Positions 11,718 to 23,420 of a DNA stretch of 64,000 nt are shown one piece after another. Each line of letters begins with the position of its first letter. The stretch's first letter is position 1. Below the pieces are notes generated by a model. That model saw only the letters and a list, made by a program, of their open reading frames with translations. It was not told the DNA's origin and did no database searches. Position numbers and translations under genes: made by a program. This DNA comes from Metridium senile (taxonomy: Eukaryota > Cnidaria > Anthozoa > Actiniaria > Metridiidae): contig OX459098.1 in the NCBI GenBank assembly GCA_949775045.1, positions 12,648,707 to 12,712,706 of the forward strand, read 5' to 3'.

Positions 11718-11725
11718 TTTATAAG
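11718..11725 (+). promoter_or_regulatory. TATA box of the 11822 gene
   Basis: TTTATAAG lies 104 bp before the ATG, followed by a C/T-rich presumed 5' UTR (ACTACAGCTACTCTCTACAC). Confidence 0.55.
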
Positions 11726-11821
11726 TCCTCTTGATCTCAGCACTATTTACTTCACTATTGGACACCACTACTACAGCTACTCTCTACACAAGTTTGGTGA
11801 ACTCTACACTAAAGAACCGAA

Positions 11822-13885
11822 ATGGTGTCTAAGCTGTATTCTGTTCTCTTACTGTCTGCTCTATTAGCCCATGTTTGCTGTTACTCCTCTCCAGCCAAGG
11901 CAAATGGCGGTCGATCAGATGATGGCGATGAATCGATTTTAACTCCAGCAAAGATTTTCAAGTTACATCAGAGAAGAATAAGAAATCAAAAATATCGTTC
12001 ACTAGAGAAACTTGAAGAAAATTATGTAAGTATAATACACATTTAGATTATTGACCACTATTTACTAGTGTTTCAAGAAATGACATGATGTTAAAGCCGG
12101 TTATTTAAACCCTTTTAACAGAAATTACTGGCGTACACCAATTTCAAAAACGTTGTCAAAGACTGAAAGGAATTACTGGCATACACCAATTTCAAGAACC
12201 TTGACAAAGACTGAAATTAAGGAATTATTGGCGTACACCAATTTTAAAGACGTTGTCAAAGACTGAAAGGAATAACTGGCTGATACACCAATTTCAAAAA
12301 TTGATAAAAAATTGTCAAAGACTGAAAGGAATGATTGGTGTACATTCATTAAAAAAAAAAGATCTATTTGACAGATCATTGTGAGACGAAAATTTACATT
12401 GCACCGATTTTGAAAAGGTTGTCAAAGACGATTTCTTTCAAGGCTGAATGTAATTAAAGACAAACAACCATTTGAGAAAGAGTGTCAAACTTGATAGAGC
12501 ATTTGCAAATAGAAATGAAATGAGGCATTTCAATAACTTATTTTTACATGAAGTTGCCTTACAAAAAGCTGAATACGATGCCTCCAATTGCTACACAATC
12601 ACTTACAGTGTAAGAAAACTAAGTTTGAAGATGATACACCTACTACAAAAAACGTTGTAAACGGTTTAAGCAACAAGCACCAAGGCAAGACCGAAATGAA
12701 TGTTGATTTTGTGTTGGTATTGTATTGAAACTTGACGCACTTAGTGCGTTTACTCAGGCTACGTCATAGAGTAGTAATTGTTTTTGATAGGTGGTTTACC
12801 TGTGGCATTACGTCATGTGTAATCTCGACACAACGATAGACCTATAGATAGAAAAGGTAAACCTAGACTCAGGCTTACCTGCGGGGTAGCCTGAGTAATT
12901 AGACTTGTTTTCTAAAGTACCAATATTGTGACTATTTTCCCGTGCGTGTTATTGTATTACAGTCTGATGATAAAGGAAGAAATAGAAAAGGTAAACCTAG
13001 ACTCAGGCCTACCTGAGGGGTAGCCTGAGTAATTAGACTTGTTTTCTAAAGTACCAATATTGTGACTATTTTCCCGTGCGTGTGATTGTTTTACAATCAA
13101 TTCTGATGATAACAAGTCTGATGATAACAAGTCTGATTTCAATACATTACCAGTATAAGACCAGCATTCTTTTCGGTCTTGGTTTGATGCTTTTAAAAGC
13201 TGCGACAACTTTAAAATAGTTGAAATAGTTGTATTTTTTGAAGCAGGTAACTGAATTATAATATTAGTGATTCTCAGTATACACAAAATGACCGAAACTA
13301 CTAATTTGCCAACCATTTTAACAATAGATTTGTTTAAAATTTTCTTTGCTCTCTAATAACAATGTTTGGTTAACGAAACCATACCAAACTACGTCACTGT
13401 ACGCCTACCTATAGAGCTTTTCACGAAGCAGCCAATCATGTGCTTGCAAATGCCCGTCAGCGTATCAAAGATATGCCTATTGTTCTGTTGCAATCTCAAC
13501 CTGTTAAAAAAGAAGAAAAAAGATTGCATACGGTATTTCTGATACGATCTTCACTTTGACTTTACAGTGCGAATCGAAAAACCGTGGACACCAAGAAATG
13601 TTTTAGAAATCGTTTATTGTTCGTTGAACAACTCATAAACAACTCTAACTACAAAACGTTTATCATACTACACATCAGTCAAACTTCTTGCGGTGATATA
13701 GTTGTTTCTGAGTTATTCAACGAACAAAAAACGATTTCTAAAATATTTGTGGGTGCCCACAGTTTTGTGATTCGCACTGTAACACAAAAATATAATATTT
13801 TAGAAAGGTCCATTACTTTTTCTTTAATTTCCAGCAGGCTAAACGTTTAAAGAACCGAAAGAAAATAACTACAGGCGTTTTTTGA
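11822..13885 (+). CDS. Small secreted precursor, two exons (84 aa)
   Basis: Exon 1 is 11822-12025, ending TAT|GTAAGT. Exon 2 is 13835-13885 after TTTCTTTAATTTCCAG, ending TGA; both are phase 0, giving 68 + 16 codons. Residues 1-21 are a signal peptide (LYSVLLLSALLAHVCCYS). The mature part starts SSPAKANGG, has an acidic patch (SDDGDE), then a basic region (HQRRIRNQK) and ends QAKRLKNRKKITTGVF. Exon 2 and the following 3' flank are homologous to the remnant at 3791-4172. The intron carries a five-copy tandem repeat and duplicated blocks. A CAG|CAG acceptor ambiguity could drop one Gln. The family is not recognised; the CYS motif at the cleavage site and the basic tail recall the 4516 protein. 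Confidence 0.65.
12121..12440 (+). repeat. ~55-bp tandem repeat in the intron of the 11822 gene
   Basis: Five to six diverged units share ATTACTGGCGTACACCAATT and GTTGTCAAAGACTGAAAGG. A related phrase (CCAAGACTGAAAGGAATAAT) lies just inside the intron of the 36987 gene at 37218. Confidence 0.8.
12848..13080 (+). repeat. Two ~130-bp direct repeats in the intron
   Basis: AGGTAAACCTAGACTCAGG...GTAGCCTGAGTAATTAGACTTGTTTTCTAAAGTACC...TTTTCCCGTGCGTG occurs at 12855-12952 and again at 12988-13080. The centre also matches 2985-3010 in the broken copy. Confidence 0.75.
13400..13832. repeat. Inverted repeat before the last exon of the 11822 gene
   Basis: ACAGTGCGAATC...AAGAAATGTTTTAGAAATCGTTT at 13563-13615 is inverted at about 13728-13782 (AACGATTTCTAAAATATTTG...GATTCGCACTGT). 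It is a MITE-like hairpin of about 220 bp starting at the CAGTGCGAATC end, and it overlaps the ORF at 13584-13850, which is not coding. The segment 13400-13560 shows no feature. Confidence 0.55.
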
Positions 13886-14136
13886 ATCATAAAATGTCAT
13901 GCGGTCGATAAAGATGGAGAAAGATATATTCATATGGACCAGGGCAAATTAATCATAAAGGGAAATAGTACAACCGAACAGTTTTACGTTCTAAACTAAT
14001 TGTAATACAGATACTAAAAAAGTAATAAAAATGTATTCTTATTATCATTATTATAAGTAGTAAGAATTCCTTGGGAAAACCCAGTAATGTAACTATTCAT
14101 CAAAAACGTTCAATAAACGACTCTCCAACTAATACA

Positions 14137-14325
14137 TACACCTACTTGCAAGAACGTTGTCATTAACATTTGAACATTTGTAGTTTAGTGGATTAGGAAT
14201 AAATTAAAAGTACAAAAGAAGATCATTGAAGCAGAACTCTTTCTTTTGTACTTTTAATTTATTCCTAATCCACTAAATTACAAATGTTCAAATGTTGTAT
14301 GACAACGTTCTTGCAAGTAGGTGTA
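14137..14325. mobile_element. 189-bp palindromic MITE
   Basis: TACACCTACTTGCAAGAACG at the left is inverted at the right end, and the arms match almost perfectly through TTAGTGGATTAGGAATAAAT to a loop at about 14225-14240. There is no coding capacity. Confidence 0.75.
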
Positions 14326-14326
14326 T

Positions 14327-14595
14327 ACATCTATTTCAATAATCGTCGTTACAATCAGTCTACGGTCCACACTATGAAGCATGCAAAGGATGACGGTATT
14401 TCTTCTCTTGTTATAGATTCATTCATATGGTTGAACGGTTTGTGTTATATGACCATAAACAAGCTGTGGCAGTGGTAGATTTTAAAACAATTTTTTTCTT
14501 TAAAAAAACGTGTAATAAATCAGAAATTATGTTCATATTACCGACATCCTTTGCAAGCTTCAGAGTGTGGACTGTAGCTTTGGCTGCGATACACA
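14327..14595. mobile_element. MITE, family shared with intron 2 of the second C16orf89-like gene
   Basis: The reverse complement of 14409-14592 aligns with 58755-58950 (AGCTACAGTCCACACTCTGA, CTACCACTGC, GGTCATATAACACAAAC). The left end (ATCTATTTCAATAATCGTCG) is a partial inverse of the right. The ORFs here (14284, 14427, 14538) are therefore not genes. Confidence 0.6.
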
Positions 14596-15015
14596 TTGAT
14601 GAGTTGATATTGCATTGATGTATTGAAGAAAACGCGCGCGCGCGTGCTGTGTGCAGTTATAAAGCACGCGGGGTTGTCAGAACACGAGAGAAGTGTTAAG
14701 AAACAATCCCCAAGTGCTTTATAACTGCATACAGCACAGAAAGCAAGTATTCTATTTCTTTTATAAAATACAAATTGATCAACATGCAAACGCGCGTGCT
14801 GTGTGCCCTCATAAATCAAAATACGTGATTTCAAATAGTTATTTTATAAGCCGTTATTGAAGAAATGGAAAACGCGCGGGCGCGTGCAGTTATAAAGCAC
14901 GCTGACAACACCGCTAAATTCGGCTCAAATGGCTTTGAGGGATTTACCTTCCACTAATCTGGTCTTCCTGTGATGCGGTTTGCGGTTTGTTTGTGGATTA
15001 AACGTGGGCTCAAAT

Positions 15016-15280
15016 GTAAAGCAAATGTGGTATGTTGAAAGCCAAATTGCGCGCAACAATGGCTCCGTGAAAATTATTCTTTAGAATCATATGCTGTTAA
15101 GAAATTGCAAATGGACATCCAGTGAAGCAGAATACCACACTTAGCAAATGGCAAACAGGTGAAAGAGGTAACAGGATATTTAATTGACAGCTATACTAGT
15201 GGTATATATATACAGCTTTTAAAGGTAACCGAACATGTTATATATCTAAGAAAAAGACGATGTGACAGTGATGATATTTA
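15016..15280. other. Intergenic, no feature seen
   Basis: AT-rich sequence without ORFs, repeats or RNA motifs that I can recognise. Confidence 0.3.
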
Positions 15281-16920
15281 TATTGATGATGATGGTAATA
15301 ATAGTGGTGGTGATGATGCATGATGATGATGCTGGGAGTGAACGGTAAGGTGATGATAATGATAGTGGTGGTGGTGGTCGTTGTTTTTTTTGGGGGGGGG
15401 GGGGGGGGGCGGTGTTGATGATTTTAATTTATTTAATTTATTATATTTATAAGGCTTTCCATATATGTGTGGTAATAATGATGATAATGGTGGTAATGGT
15501 GCGGATGCTGATGGTAATGATAATATGATGTCGCTGCTGATAATGATGATGCTGCTGATAATGATAATGATGACTATGATGATGATAATGATGATGATGA
15601 TAATATGATGCTGCTGCTGATAATGATAATGATGATAATAATGGTGATTGTGGTGGTGATGATATTATGATGCTGCTGATAATGATGTTGCTGATGATGA
15701 TGATGATGATGATGACTATGATGATGATAATGGTGATGCTGATAATATGATGCTGCTGCTGATAATGATATTGATGATAATAATGGTGATTGTGGTGGTG
15801 ATGATATGATGATGATAATATGATGATGCTGCTGATAATGATGATGATGATGATGATAATGGTGGTGATGATATTATGATATTATGATGCTGCTGATAAT
15901 GATGATGATGATAATGGTGGTGATGATATTATTATGCTGCTCATAATGATGATGATGATGATAATGGTGGTGATGATATTATTATGCTGCTCATAATGAT
16001 GCTGATGATAATGGTGGTGATGATATTATGATGCTGATGATAATGATGCTGATGATGATAGTGGTGGTGGTGATATTATGATGCTGACAATGATGCTGCT
16101 CATAATGATGATGATGATAATGATGATGATGATAATAGTGGTGATGATATTATGATGATGCTGCTTATAATGATGATGATGATAATGGTGGTGATGATAT
16201 TATGATGCTGCTCATAATGATGATGATGATAATGGTGGTGATGATATTATGCATCCTCGGGAACCCAGGGGTATTCTTCTGTCGCTCGTTTCTCGCTTCC
16301 ACAACAAATACCCCTGGGAACGTAGTCTGTTGGAGTTTGTTCCGGAAGTCAAATTTCAAACTTATTTAACGGCTTTCTTTGAATGGTTATCTTGATTTTC
16401 ATTGGTCGACCTAATAAGGTCGACCAATCAGGAAAGAGCTGAATTTTGACTTCCGGAACAAGCTCCAACAGACTACGTTCCCAGGGGTATATGTTGTGGA
16501 AGCGAGAAACGAGCGACAGAAGAATACCCCTGGGTTCCCGAGGATGGATATTATGATGATGCTGCTCATAATGATGATGATGATAATGGTGGTGATGATA
16601 TTATGATGATGCTGATAATGATGCTGCTCATAATGATGATGATGATAATGGTGGTGATGATATAATGATGCTGCTGATAATGATGATGATGATAATGGTG
16701 GTGATGATATAATGATGCTGCTGATAATGATGATGATGATAATGGTGGTGATGATATTATGATGCTGCTGATAATGTTGATGATGATAATGGTGGTGATG
16801 ATATTATGATGCTGCTGATAATGGTGGTGATGATATTATGATGATGCTGATAATGATGATGATGATAATGGTGGTGATGATATTATGATGATGCTGATAA
16901 TGTTGTGATGTTGGCGATTA
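15281..16920 (+). repeat. GAT-rich compound minisatellite
   Basis: Long array built from GATGAT, GATAATGGTGGTGATGAT and ATTATGATGCTGCTCATAATG modules, with a G18 run at about 15390-15410. A MITE interrupts it at 16252-16546. There is no coding signal. Confidence 0.9.
16252..16546. mobile_element. 295-bp MITE with 9-bp target duplication
   Basis: Terminal inverted repeats begin CATCCTCGGGAACCCAGGGG and extend about 110 bp per side. The element is flanked by GATATTATG at 16243-16251 and again at 16547-16555. A 9-bp duplication would fit a Mutator-type mobiliser, though the host array is itself repetitive. The inner sequence has a second hairpin (GGTCGACCTAATAAGGTCGACC). Confidence 0.8.
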
Positions 16921-16921
16921 C

Positions 16922-17215
16922 ATACACCTTATACAACAAACTTTGTCACCCGTGAAGTGAAAAGCCTACAAGCTAGTAGCGCAGGGGATTATGGGTTACC
17001 TATGTATACTTTATTAGAACGCAGAGATTTTATGGCCACATTGCTACACTTGTCAATATGTTATTGAGAAATGTCCATTCTGATTTATCAAACAACAAGA
17101 AAGGCGTTCCCGAATGCACATTTAGTTTCTGAACTGATCCATGATCCTTTGCGCCACTAGCTTGTGTGCTTTTCACGGGTGACAATCTTTCTCGGAAAGG
17201 GTGTATAATGATGGT
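16922..17215. mobile_element. Diverged MITE (inverted repeat)
   Basis: GTCACCCGTGAAGTGAAAAG and AAGCTAGTAGCGCA on the left are inverted on the right (GCGCCACTAGCTTGTGTGC, TTCACGGGTGAC). It sits at the edge of the GAT array. The minus ORF 17030-17311 spans it and is not considered real. Confidence 0.55.
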
Positions 17216-17630
17216 GATAAAAATCGCCCAAACATGAAAAAAAAAAACAAGAAACACACACACACACACGTTTTGGCGAATAACTAACAAAACAAACAGA
17301 TCAATTCCCATTTAGTGTGGTTACTTTGTGTACATTATAACACACATGCTAACTTTACGAGGTCAGCCTCAAATTGAAAGCTATTTAGGAAAAACTGTTT
17401 TTCACATAAATTTGGTTGTCGTTACTATAGAGACGCCAACTAATATGATAAGCATATTATCAACAACTTGTTTCCAAGTCTAATATCTTTGAACTAAAGG
17501 AAGATCTTATATAGGTAGTTTAATAAAGGGAAGTGTGACAAAAATAAACTACTGGGAGATAGACACCTTAAATAGTCCTTAAAGAGTTGACAATTTTGCT
17601 CTCAGTTGTATTGATAGACCGATCCTTCTG
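17216..17630. other. Intergenic, no gene seen
   Basis: A short (CA)n run lies at 17256-17269. Nothing else is recognised. Confidence 0.3.
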
Positions 17631-18595
17631 GATTATTTTTCTTTCCTTTTTCTTTCATTTCTAGTTTTTCTCTTTCATTTCTATCGTTTTTTCTTTCATT
17701 TCTATTTTTTTTCTTTCATTTTTCTTTTTTTTCTTTCATTTCTGTCTTTTTTCTTTCATTTCTATCTTTTTTCCTTTCATTTCTGTCTTTTTTCTTTCAT
17801 TTCTATCTTTTTTTTCCTTTCATTTCTGTCTTTTTCCTTTCATTTCTATCTTTTTTCCTTTCATTTCTGTCTTTTTTCTTTCATTTCTATCTTTTTTCTT
17901 TCATTTCTATCTTTTTTTCTTTCATTTCTCTTTTTTCTTTCATTTCTGTCTTTTTTCTTTCATTTCTATCTTTCTTTCTTTCATTTCTCTTTTTTCTTTC
18001 ATTTCTATCTTTTTTCTTTCATTTGTCTTTTTCCTTTCCTTTCTGTCTTTTTTCTTTCATTTCTGTCTTTTTTCTTTCATTTCTATCTTTCTTTCTTTCC
18101 TTTTTCTTTCATTTTCTTTCATTTCTAGTTTTTCTCTTTCATTTCTATCGTTTTTTCTTTCATTTCTATTTTTTTTCTTTCATTTTTCTTTTTTTTCTTT
18201 CATTTCTGTCTTTTTTCTTTCATTTCTGTCTTTTTTCTTTCATTTCTATCTTTTTTCCTTTCATTTCTGTCTTTTTTTCTTTCATTTCTATCTTTTTTCC
18301 TTTCATTTCTGTCTTTTTTTCTTTCATTTTTATCTTTTTTTCTTTCATTTCTATCTTTTTTCTTTCATTTCTATCTTTTTTTCTTTCATTTCTATCTTTT
18401 TTCCTTTCATTTCTGTCTTTTTTCTTTCATTTCTATCTTTTTTCCTTTCATTTCTATCTTTTTTCTTTCATTTCTATCTTTTTTTCTTTCATTTGTCTTT
18501 TTTCTTTCATTTCTGTCTTTTTTCTTTCATTTCTATCTTTTTTTCTTTCATTTCTATCTTTTATTCTTTCGTTTTTTTTTTTTTTTTAATTCTTT
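17630..18595 (+). repeat. ~950-bp polypyrimidine minisatellite
   Basis: About 20-bp units of the form TTTCATTTCTATCTTTTTTC, almost purely C and T on the plus strand. The 188-aa ORF at 18023 (Phe/Ser/Leu only) is an artefact. Such tracts can form triplex DNA and stall polymerases. Confidence 0.9.
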
Positions 18596-18596
18596 C

Positions 18597-18945
18597 TGTT
18601 TTTCAAACACCTATAGAGCCTAGGGCTACCATTTTCTAAAAGTATAAATCAACTGGAACTCTTACAGGAAAAAGGGAAGTTTCAAGTCACACTACACTGA
18701 GTGAAGTAACGACCATCTTTTTTTTTTCTTTCTTTTTCGCGCTTTCATGCACTTTCTTTGATTTCTATCTTTTTTTCTTTCGTTTCTATCTCTTATTCTT
18801 TCGTTTTTCTTTCTAAATTCTTACCGTTTTTCAAACACCTATAGAGCCTAGGGCTACCATTTTCTAAAAGTATAAATCTACTGGAACTCTTACAGCAAAA
18901 AGGGAAGTTTCAAGTCACACTACACTGAAGTAACGACTAAAATTG
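18597..18945 (+). repeat. Two ~115-bp direct repeats
   Basis: TTTTTCAAACACCTATAGAG...GGAAGTTTCAAGTCACACTACACTGA occurs at 18597-18713 and 18828-18938, separated by a second pyrimidine tract. Confidence 0.85.
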
Positions 18946-19410
18946 CTCTTGGACAATTTAAAGAGTTCTTTCGTTAAGCCACTTAGAAAAGATTGCTCTC
19001 TCTTCTTGTATTTTTAAAACCACTCCGGACGTCAAAGTGAATGAGTTGCCATCAAGAATTGATAGCGTTTAATCATTTCATTGTCATATTTGTAAGGTAG
19101 AACGTTTTACAATTGCACTATTTTATCGCTACTAATTGCCTTATGTAAACGTGCGCTAAAAATAACGGTTGATGACGAAAGTTAGCGCGTAGCTTATCAA
19201 ACAGTCAACGAGAGCCGAAACGATGAAACAAAGACCACGACGATCGCATCAATAACGAAGGCGTTGCACCTGTTTTTAATAGAGATTTTTAGTTATCTTT
19301 TTGTAGACAGAAAACACAATAAAACCTTCTGATCTCTAGAATTAGATTAATACTCTGCATGATGTTTGATTTTGAGGGATTTGATGCATTTATAATATTG
19401 AAGTATGAAA
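18946..19410. other. Intergenic, no gene seen
   Basis: No coding or repeat signal was recognised. Confidence 0.3.
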
Positions 19411-19960
19411 CGGAATTGATTGTCCGTTATCTTGTCAAAGCGCAGAAGTTATGGGTTCTAGATTTAGATTACTACTCTGTGTGAGCAATACTAAAATTCA
19501 TTTTTTCTTGCTTTGGTAATTATAAAGTTGGGAACGGAATTGATTGTCCGTTATCTTGTAAACGCGTAGAAGTTGTGGGTTTCTAGATTTAGATTACTAT
19601 TCTGTATGAGCAATACTGAAATTCAGGGGGATTTCCTAGCTTTGGTAATTACAAAGTTGGGAACGGAATTGATTGTCCATTATCTTTTCAAAGCGCAGAA
19701 GTTGTGCAGGGTTCTAGATTACTACTCTGCATGTATGAGCAATACTGACTTTTAGAGGGATTTTCTTTCTTTGGTAATTACAAAGTTGGGAACGGAATTG
19801 ATTGTCCGTTATCTTGTCACAGCGCAGAAGTTGTGGGTTCTAGATTACTACTCTGTGTGAGCAATACTGAAATTCAGGAGGGATGTTCTTGTTTTTGTAA
19901 TGAAATAATTGGGAACGGAATTGATTGTTCGTTATCTTGTAAACTTTACAAAAAAAAAAA
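19411..19960 (+). repeat. ~110-bp tandem repeat, five units
   Basis: Units contain GGGAACGGAATTGATTGTCC, GTTATCTTGT, GCGCAGAAGTTGTGGGTTCT and GAGCAATACTGAAATTCAG. The ORFs at 19573 and 19840 are inside the array and are not coding. Confidence 0.85.
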
Positions 19961-20049
19961 AAAAAAAATACAAACAGACGTCTTGGATGTAGATGTAGAT
20001 TAATGTTTTTGTACCAAATCGTAAAAAATCGTGGTCGCAACTTTGATAT

Positions 20050-20750
20050 ATTTTAATTAATGAAAAGAAAAAAACTATATTTAAAACTATTGATTTTTAT
20101 ATGAAATTCATAAAAAGGGAGTCGACCTTGCTTGTTTTTGTTATTTTATATTTTCAAATTATTTTATGTTGAATAAAGCCAACTGAGGAGTAAGAAACAG
20201 AGTAAGCGGCAAGAATCACTTACAAGACTTCCTTCTCTTCCACACATATTTTAATATTTTTTCATTTTAATACTTATAATGCCCAAAATACATACGGATA
20301 TGATCTAATGCGCATTTTAACTTCGTTTTGAATTCCCAAACTCTTAGCATTTAGTCATAATGAGGGAGGAAAGCCAGAGGATTGTTAAACCCTCGTGGCA
20401 TACGCCGAGTCGAAAAGTGGCGACCAATTTGAATAACAATGGCTAGCATCTCATGCCATGTGAAACTTTTAATGTGCTCCAACGTGAACACGAGGCTAGC
20501 TAGTCAAGAACAAGGAGTTCAGCATATTCTGATTCTGTCTTTTGCAGAAAACAACTCATCAAACAATATCAACTAAATGTGATCCATGCGCGAGCTAGTA
20601 GACCGGTAAGGCGATGCCGAAAAGCAAGCTGAAGCTTAACCACTTGAAAACCCATGCGAACCTATTACATGCTAATACGTATATAGTACAAAAAATGGAA
20701 ATGCTCTTTGTGATCGAGCGGAAACATTTAAACCATGAAATAAAATTAGT
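20050..20750. other. Intergenic, one weak ORF
   Basis: A 70-codon ORF at 20614-20826 (MPKSKLKLNHLK...) has no signal peptide, and its end runs into the degenerate hammerhead repeat at 20760-20825. I do not call it a gene. Confidence 0.3.
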
Positions 20751-20759
20751 AGATAATAC

Positions 20760-20825
20760 TTGTTTTTGTCACGTCTGTGAGACTGCTACTGATAATCTTA
20801 ATCAGGCGATGGCATGGGTAGAATG
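20760..20825 (-). ncRNA. Degenerate hammerhead-like retroelement tail
   Basis: The minus strand reads CATCGCCTGATTAAG...CAGTAGCAGTC, clearly the same sequence as the better copy at 28990-29040. However, the GAAAC strand is lost (TCACAGACGTGAC), so it should not fold as an active ribozyme. Confidence 0.45.
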
Positions 20826-20864
20826 AATGATGTTTCGTCTTATATATACAAATCAAAATTGACT

Positions 20865-21590
20865 TCTTGTTTACTGTGTATTTGATGTTTCTGGTATTAA
20901 ATAAAAACGCAGTAACGTATATACAAATCACGATTGTGACGAGTAAAAAACGAGTTCAGTATTGTTTCCTCTATATTTAATGTTTCTGGTATTAAATAAA
21001 AACGCTGGAAAAACTCTGAATATTTTTGTATGTAACTTATATAGAAATCTAAATTGTGATATTACTGTGTAACATTTTCTGTGTATTTGCAATTGATGTT
21101 TCCGGTATTACTGAAAAAAAAAAAACGCTGGAAAAAACACGGAATCTTTTTTTGTAGGTAACTTAAATAAAAATCTAAATTGTGACATTTCTTACTATTT
21201 TTAAAAGACGGGTTAAGTTTTATAACGATGTATTGTTTTCGGTGTATTTGATGTTCTGGTATTGAATAAAAACGCAGGAAAAACTCTGATTATTTTTGTA
21301 GCTAACTTATATACAAATCAAAATTGTGATATTTTTTTACTATAAGAGACAATTAAAGTTGTATAACGAGGTGTTGTTTCCTCTCTATTTGTTGTTTCTG
21401 GTATTGAATAAATTAAAAACGCAGGGAAAACTAGAAATCTATTTTTGTAGGTAACTTATATAGAAGTAACTTATATAGAAATCTAAATTGTGACATTTCT
21501 TACTATTAAAGACAACTAAAGTTGTATAACGAGATATTGTTTTCGGTGTATTTGATGTTTCTGGTATTAAATAAAAACGCTGGCAACAGT
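20865..21590 (+). repeat. ~120-140-bp tandem repeat, about six units
   Basis: Units share GTGTATTTGATGTTTCTGGT, ATTAAATAAAAACGC, GGAAAAACTCTGAAT and AACTTATATAGAAATCTAAA. No coding frame persists between units. Confidence 0.8.
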
Positions 21591-22190
21591 CACATGAATA
21601 AAAATTAAAAGAAAAAAAAAATTAAATAGAAACAGTAAAACATCAACAATTTTGTGTTTATTATATTGCAAGCAGTTATTTTCGTATCTGATGTATCTGG
21701 TTGAAAGAATAAAATTAATATGGTAATAACTTATTTTTTTAATTTTGTGGTTAAAATGCTTTCGCATTAGTAAATTGTTGATGCATCTTATGACGCTAAC
21801 GGCAAATTGGTTTGTTTGTAAGTTTCGTCTGAATAACAACGTTTACGCTCATTTACGCTAATGGCATATCGGTTTACAAAACGTTATATTAAGGAGGGGG
21901 CGTAGAAGGGGGGGGGGGAGGGGTTGTAAACTGCAAAACCGCACAAGAAAATCGACAAAAAATGAACAATCGCACCAAAATTTGCTAAAAACCGCAACTG
22001 CAAGATTTGTAAAACCGCAAAACCGCAGATACAAATGATACGAACCGCTAGACCGCACCAAAAATAACGCGAAACAGCATCACCAAAAACTTACGCCCTC
22101 CTCGTTAAGAATAGTATGATATCAGACATTCCATTGTGATGTGCAGACATTCATACTATTACCGATTGAAACGTCAGTAAATTTGAACTC
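21591..22190. other. Intergenic, no gene seen
   Basis: A G-run lies at about 21896-21924, and a patch of AAACCGCA/AAAACCGC words at 21930-22060 looks like a decayed repeat related to the AACCGC array that follows. Nothing coding was recognised. Confidence 0.35.
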
Positions 22191-22254
22191 TTGTTATATG
22201 GAGTATATATACTACGTTTTTATTTCAACAGCCTCTCTTACAAACATCAACGCA

Positions 22255-22845
22255 GTCGGCACACTATTTTAACCGCTAGTTTTTGTACATTTTTACTCCA
22301 ATTGTTTCTAACCGCTTGTTTTTGTACATTTTTACTCCAATGGTTTCTAACCGCTAGTTTTTGTACATTTTTACTACAATTGTTTCTAACCGCTAGTTTT
22401 TGTACATTTGTACTCCAATGGTTTCTAACCGCTAGTTTTTGTACATTTTTACTCCAATGGTTTCTAACCGCTAGTTTTTGTACATTTTTACTCCAATGGT
22501 TTCTAACCGCTTGTTTTTGTACATTTTTACTCCAATGGTTTCTAACCGCTTGTTTTTGTACATTTTTACTCCAATGGTTTCTAACCGCTTGTTTTTGTAC
22601 ATTTTTACTCCAATGGTTTCTAACCGCTAGTTTTTGTACATTTTTACTCCAATGGTTTCTAACCGCTTGTTTTTGTACATTTTTACTACAATTGTTTCTA
22701 ACCGCTAGTTTTTGTACATTTTTACTCCAATGGTTTCTAACCGCTTGTTTTTGTACATTTTTACTCCAATGGTTTCTAACCGCTAGTTTTTGTACATTTT
22801 TGCTCCAATTCAGTTTCTAACCGCTAGTTTTTTTTGTACATTTTT
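22255..22845 (+). repeat. 39-bp minisatellite, about 15 units
   Basis: The unit is AACCGCTAGTTTTTGTACAT followed by TTTTACTCCAATGGTTTCT. The period is a multiple of three, so one frame stays open for 209 codons (13-residue repeat with ASFCTFLLQW), but there is no other gene signal. The reverse complement resembles the units at 30905-31090. Confidence 0.9.
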
Positions 22846-23420
22846 ATCCCAATTGTTTCATGATTAGTAAATACAGTTTTAGAATAACATTAATTTATAA
22901 GTGATGTTTAAATAATATCAATTCATTAGTAATTGAAAATAATACTTACTACTATTAGATCAATGTAGGGGGAATTAAACTAATGTATTACAATAATCAA
23001 TCTATAAATGGCTTACATAAAACCTTACGGTGCCATTATAAGTTTATACTATAGAATGACTCAGACTACAACAAAGTTTATTTACCTCCCCAAATCGCTT
23101 TTTATCCGATTTAATTTAATAAACTAGAAACTGCTTTATAACAGCATCCTTCAGGGGATTTTAACAACCATTTTTCCGTTAATTCAAATAAACGAAATAA
23201 GAAATTTGTTCGGTAAAGTGCGTTTCCAAGTGTATCTATTCGAATGAAAATTGGGTCTACAAACGTGAATTAAAATATCTGATCTTAATATTTCGAATTG
23301 AATGTGTATGTATACTATATATAAAGGTACTTTCTATATATAGAAATACTTTTCGTTTATACATACATACATAATATTTATATTGCCTGGAATATGTAGA
23401 TTAGTGAAAATATATTTTAA
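22846..23420. other. Intergenic, no gene seen
   Basis: AT-rich; nothing recognised. Confidence 0.3.

Larger units (their letters stand above)
13888..15015 (+). repeat. 3'-flank block, copy 3 (diverged), with nested insertions
   Basis: 13888-14030 matches 1-140; 14085-14150 matches 865-935; 14593-14660 and 14865-15015 match 1045-1225. The order is the same as at the window start, so the whole 3' flank was duplicated and later split by the palindrome at 14137-14325 and the element at 14327-14590. Confidence 0.65.

Noticed and set aside
12472..12660. ORF MRKSVKLDRAFANRNEM... as an internal exon of the 11822 gene
   Set aside because: It has no acceptor of good quality in phase 0, and exon 1 joins exon 2 directly in phase.
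18023..18589. 188-codon Phe/Ser-rich ORF
   Set aside because: Pure polypyrimidine repeat.
22191..22820. 209-codon cysteine-bearing repeat ORF
   Set aside because: The 39-bp period keeps the frame open; there is no promoter, splice or domain evidence.
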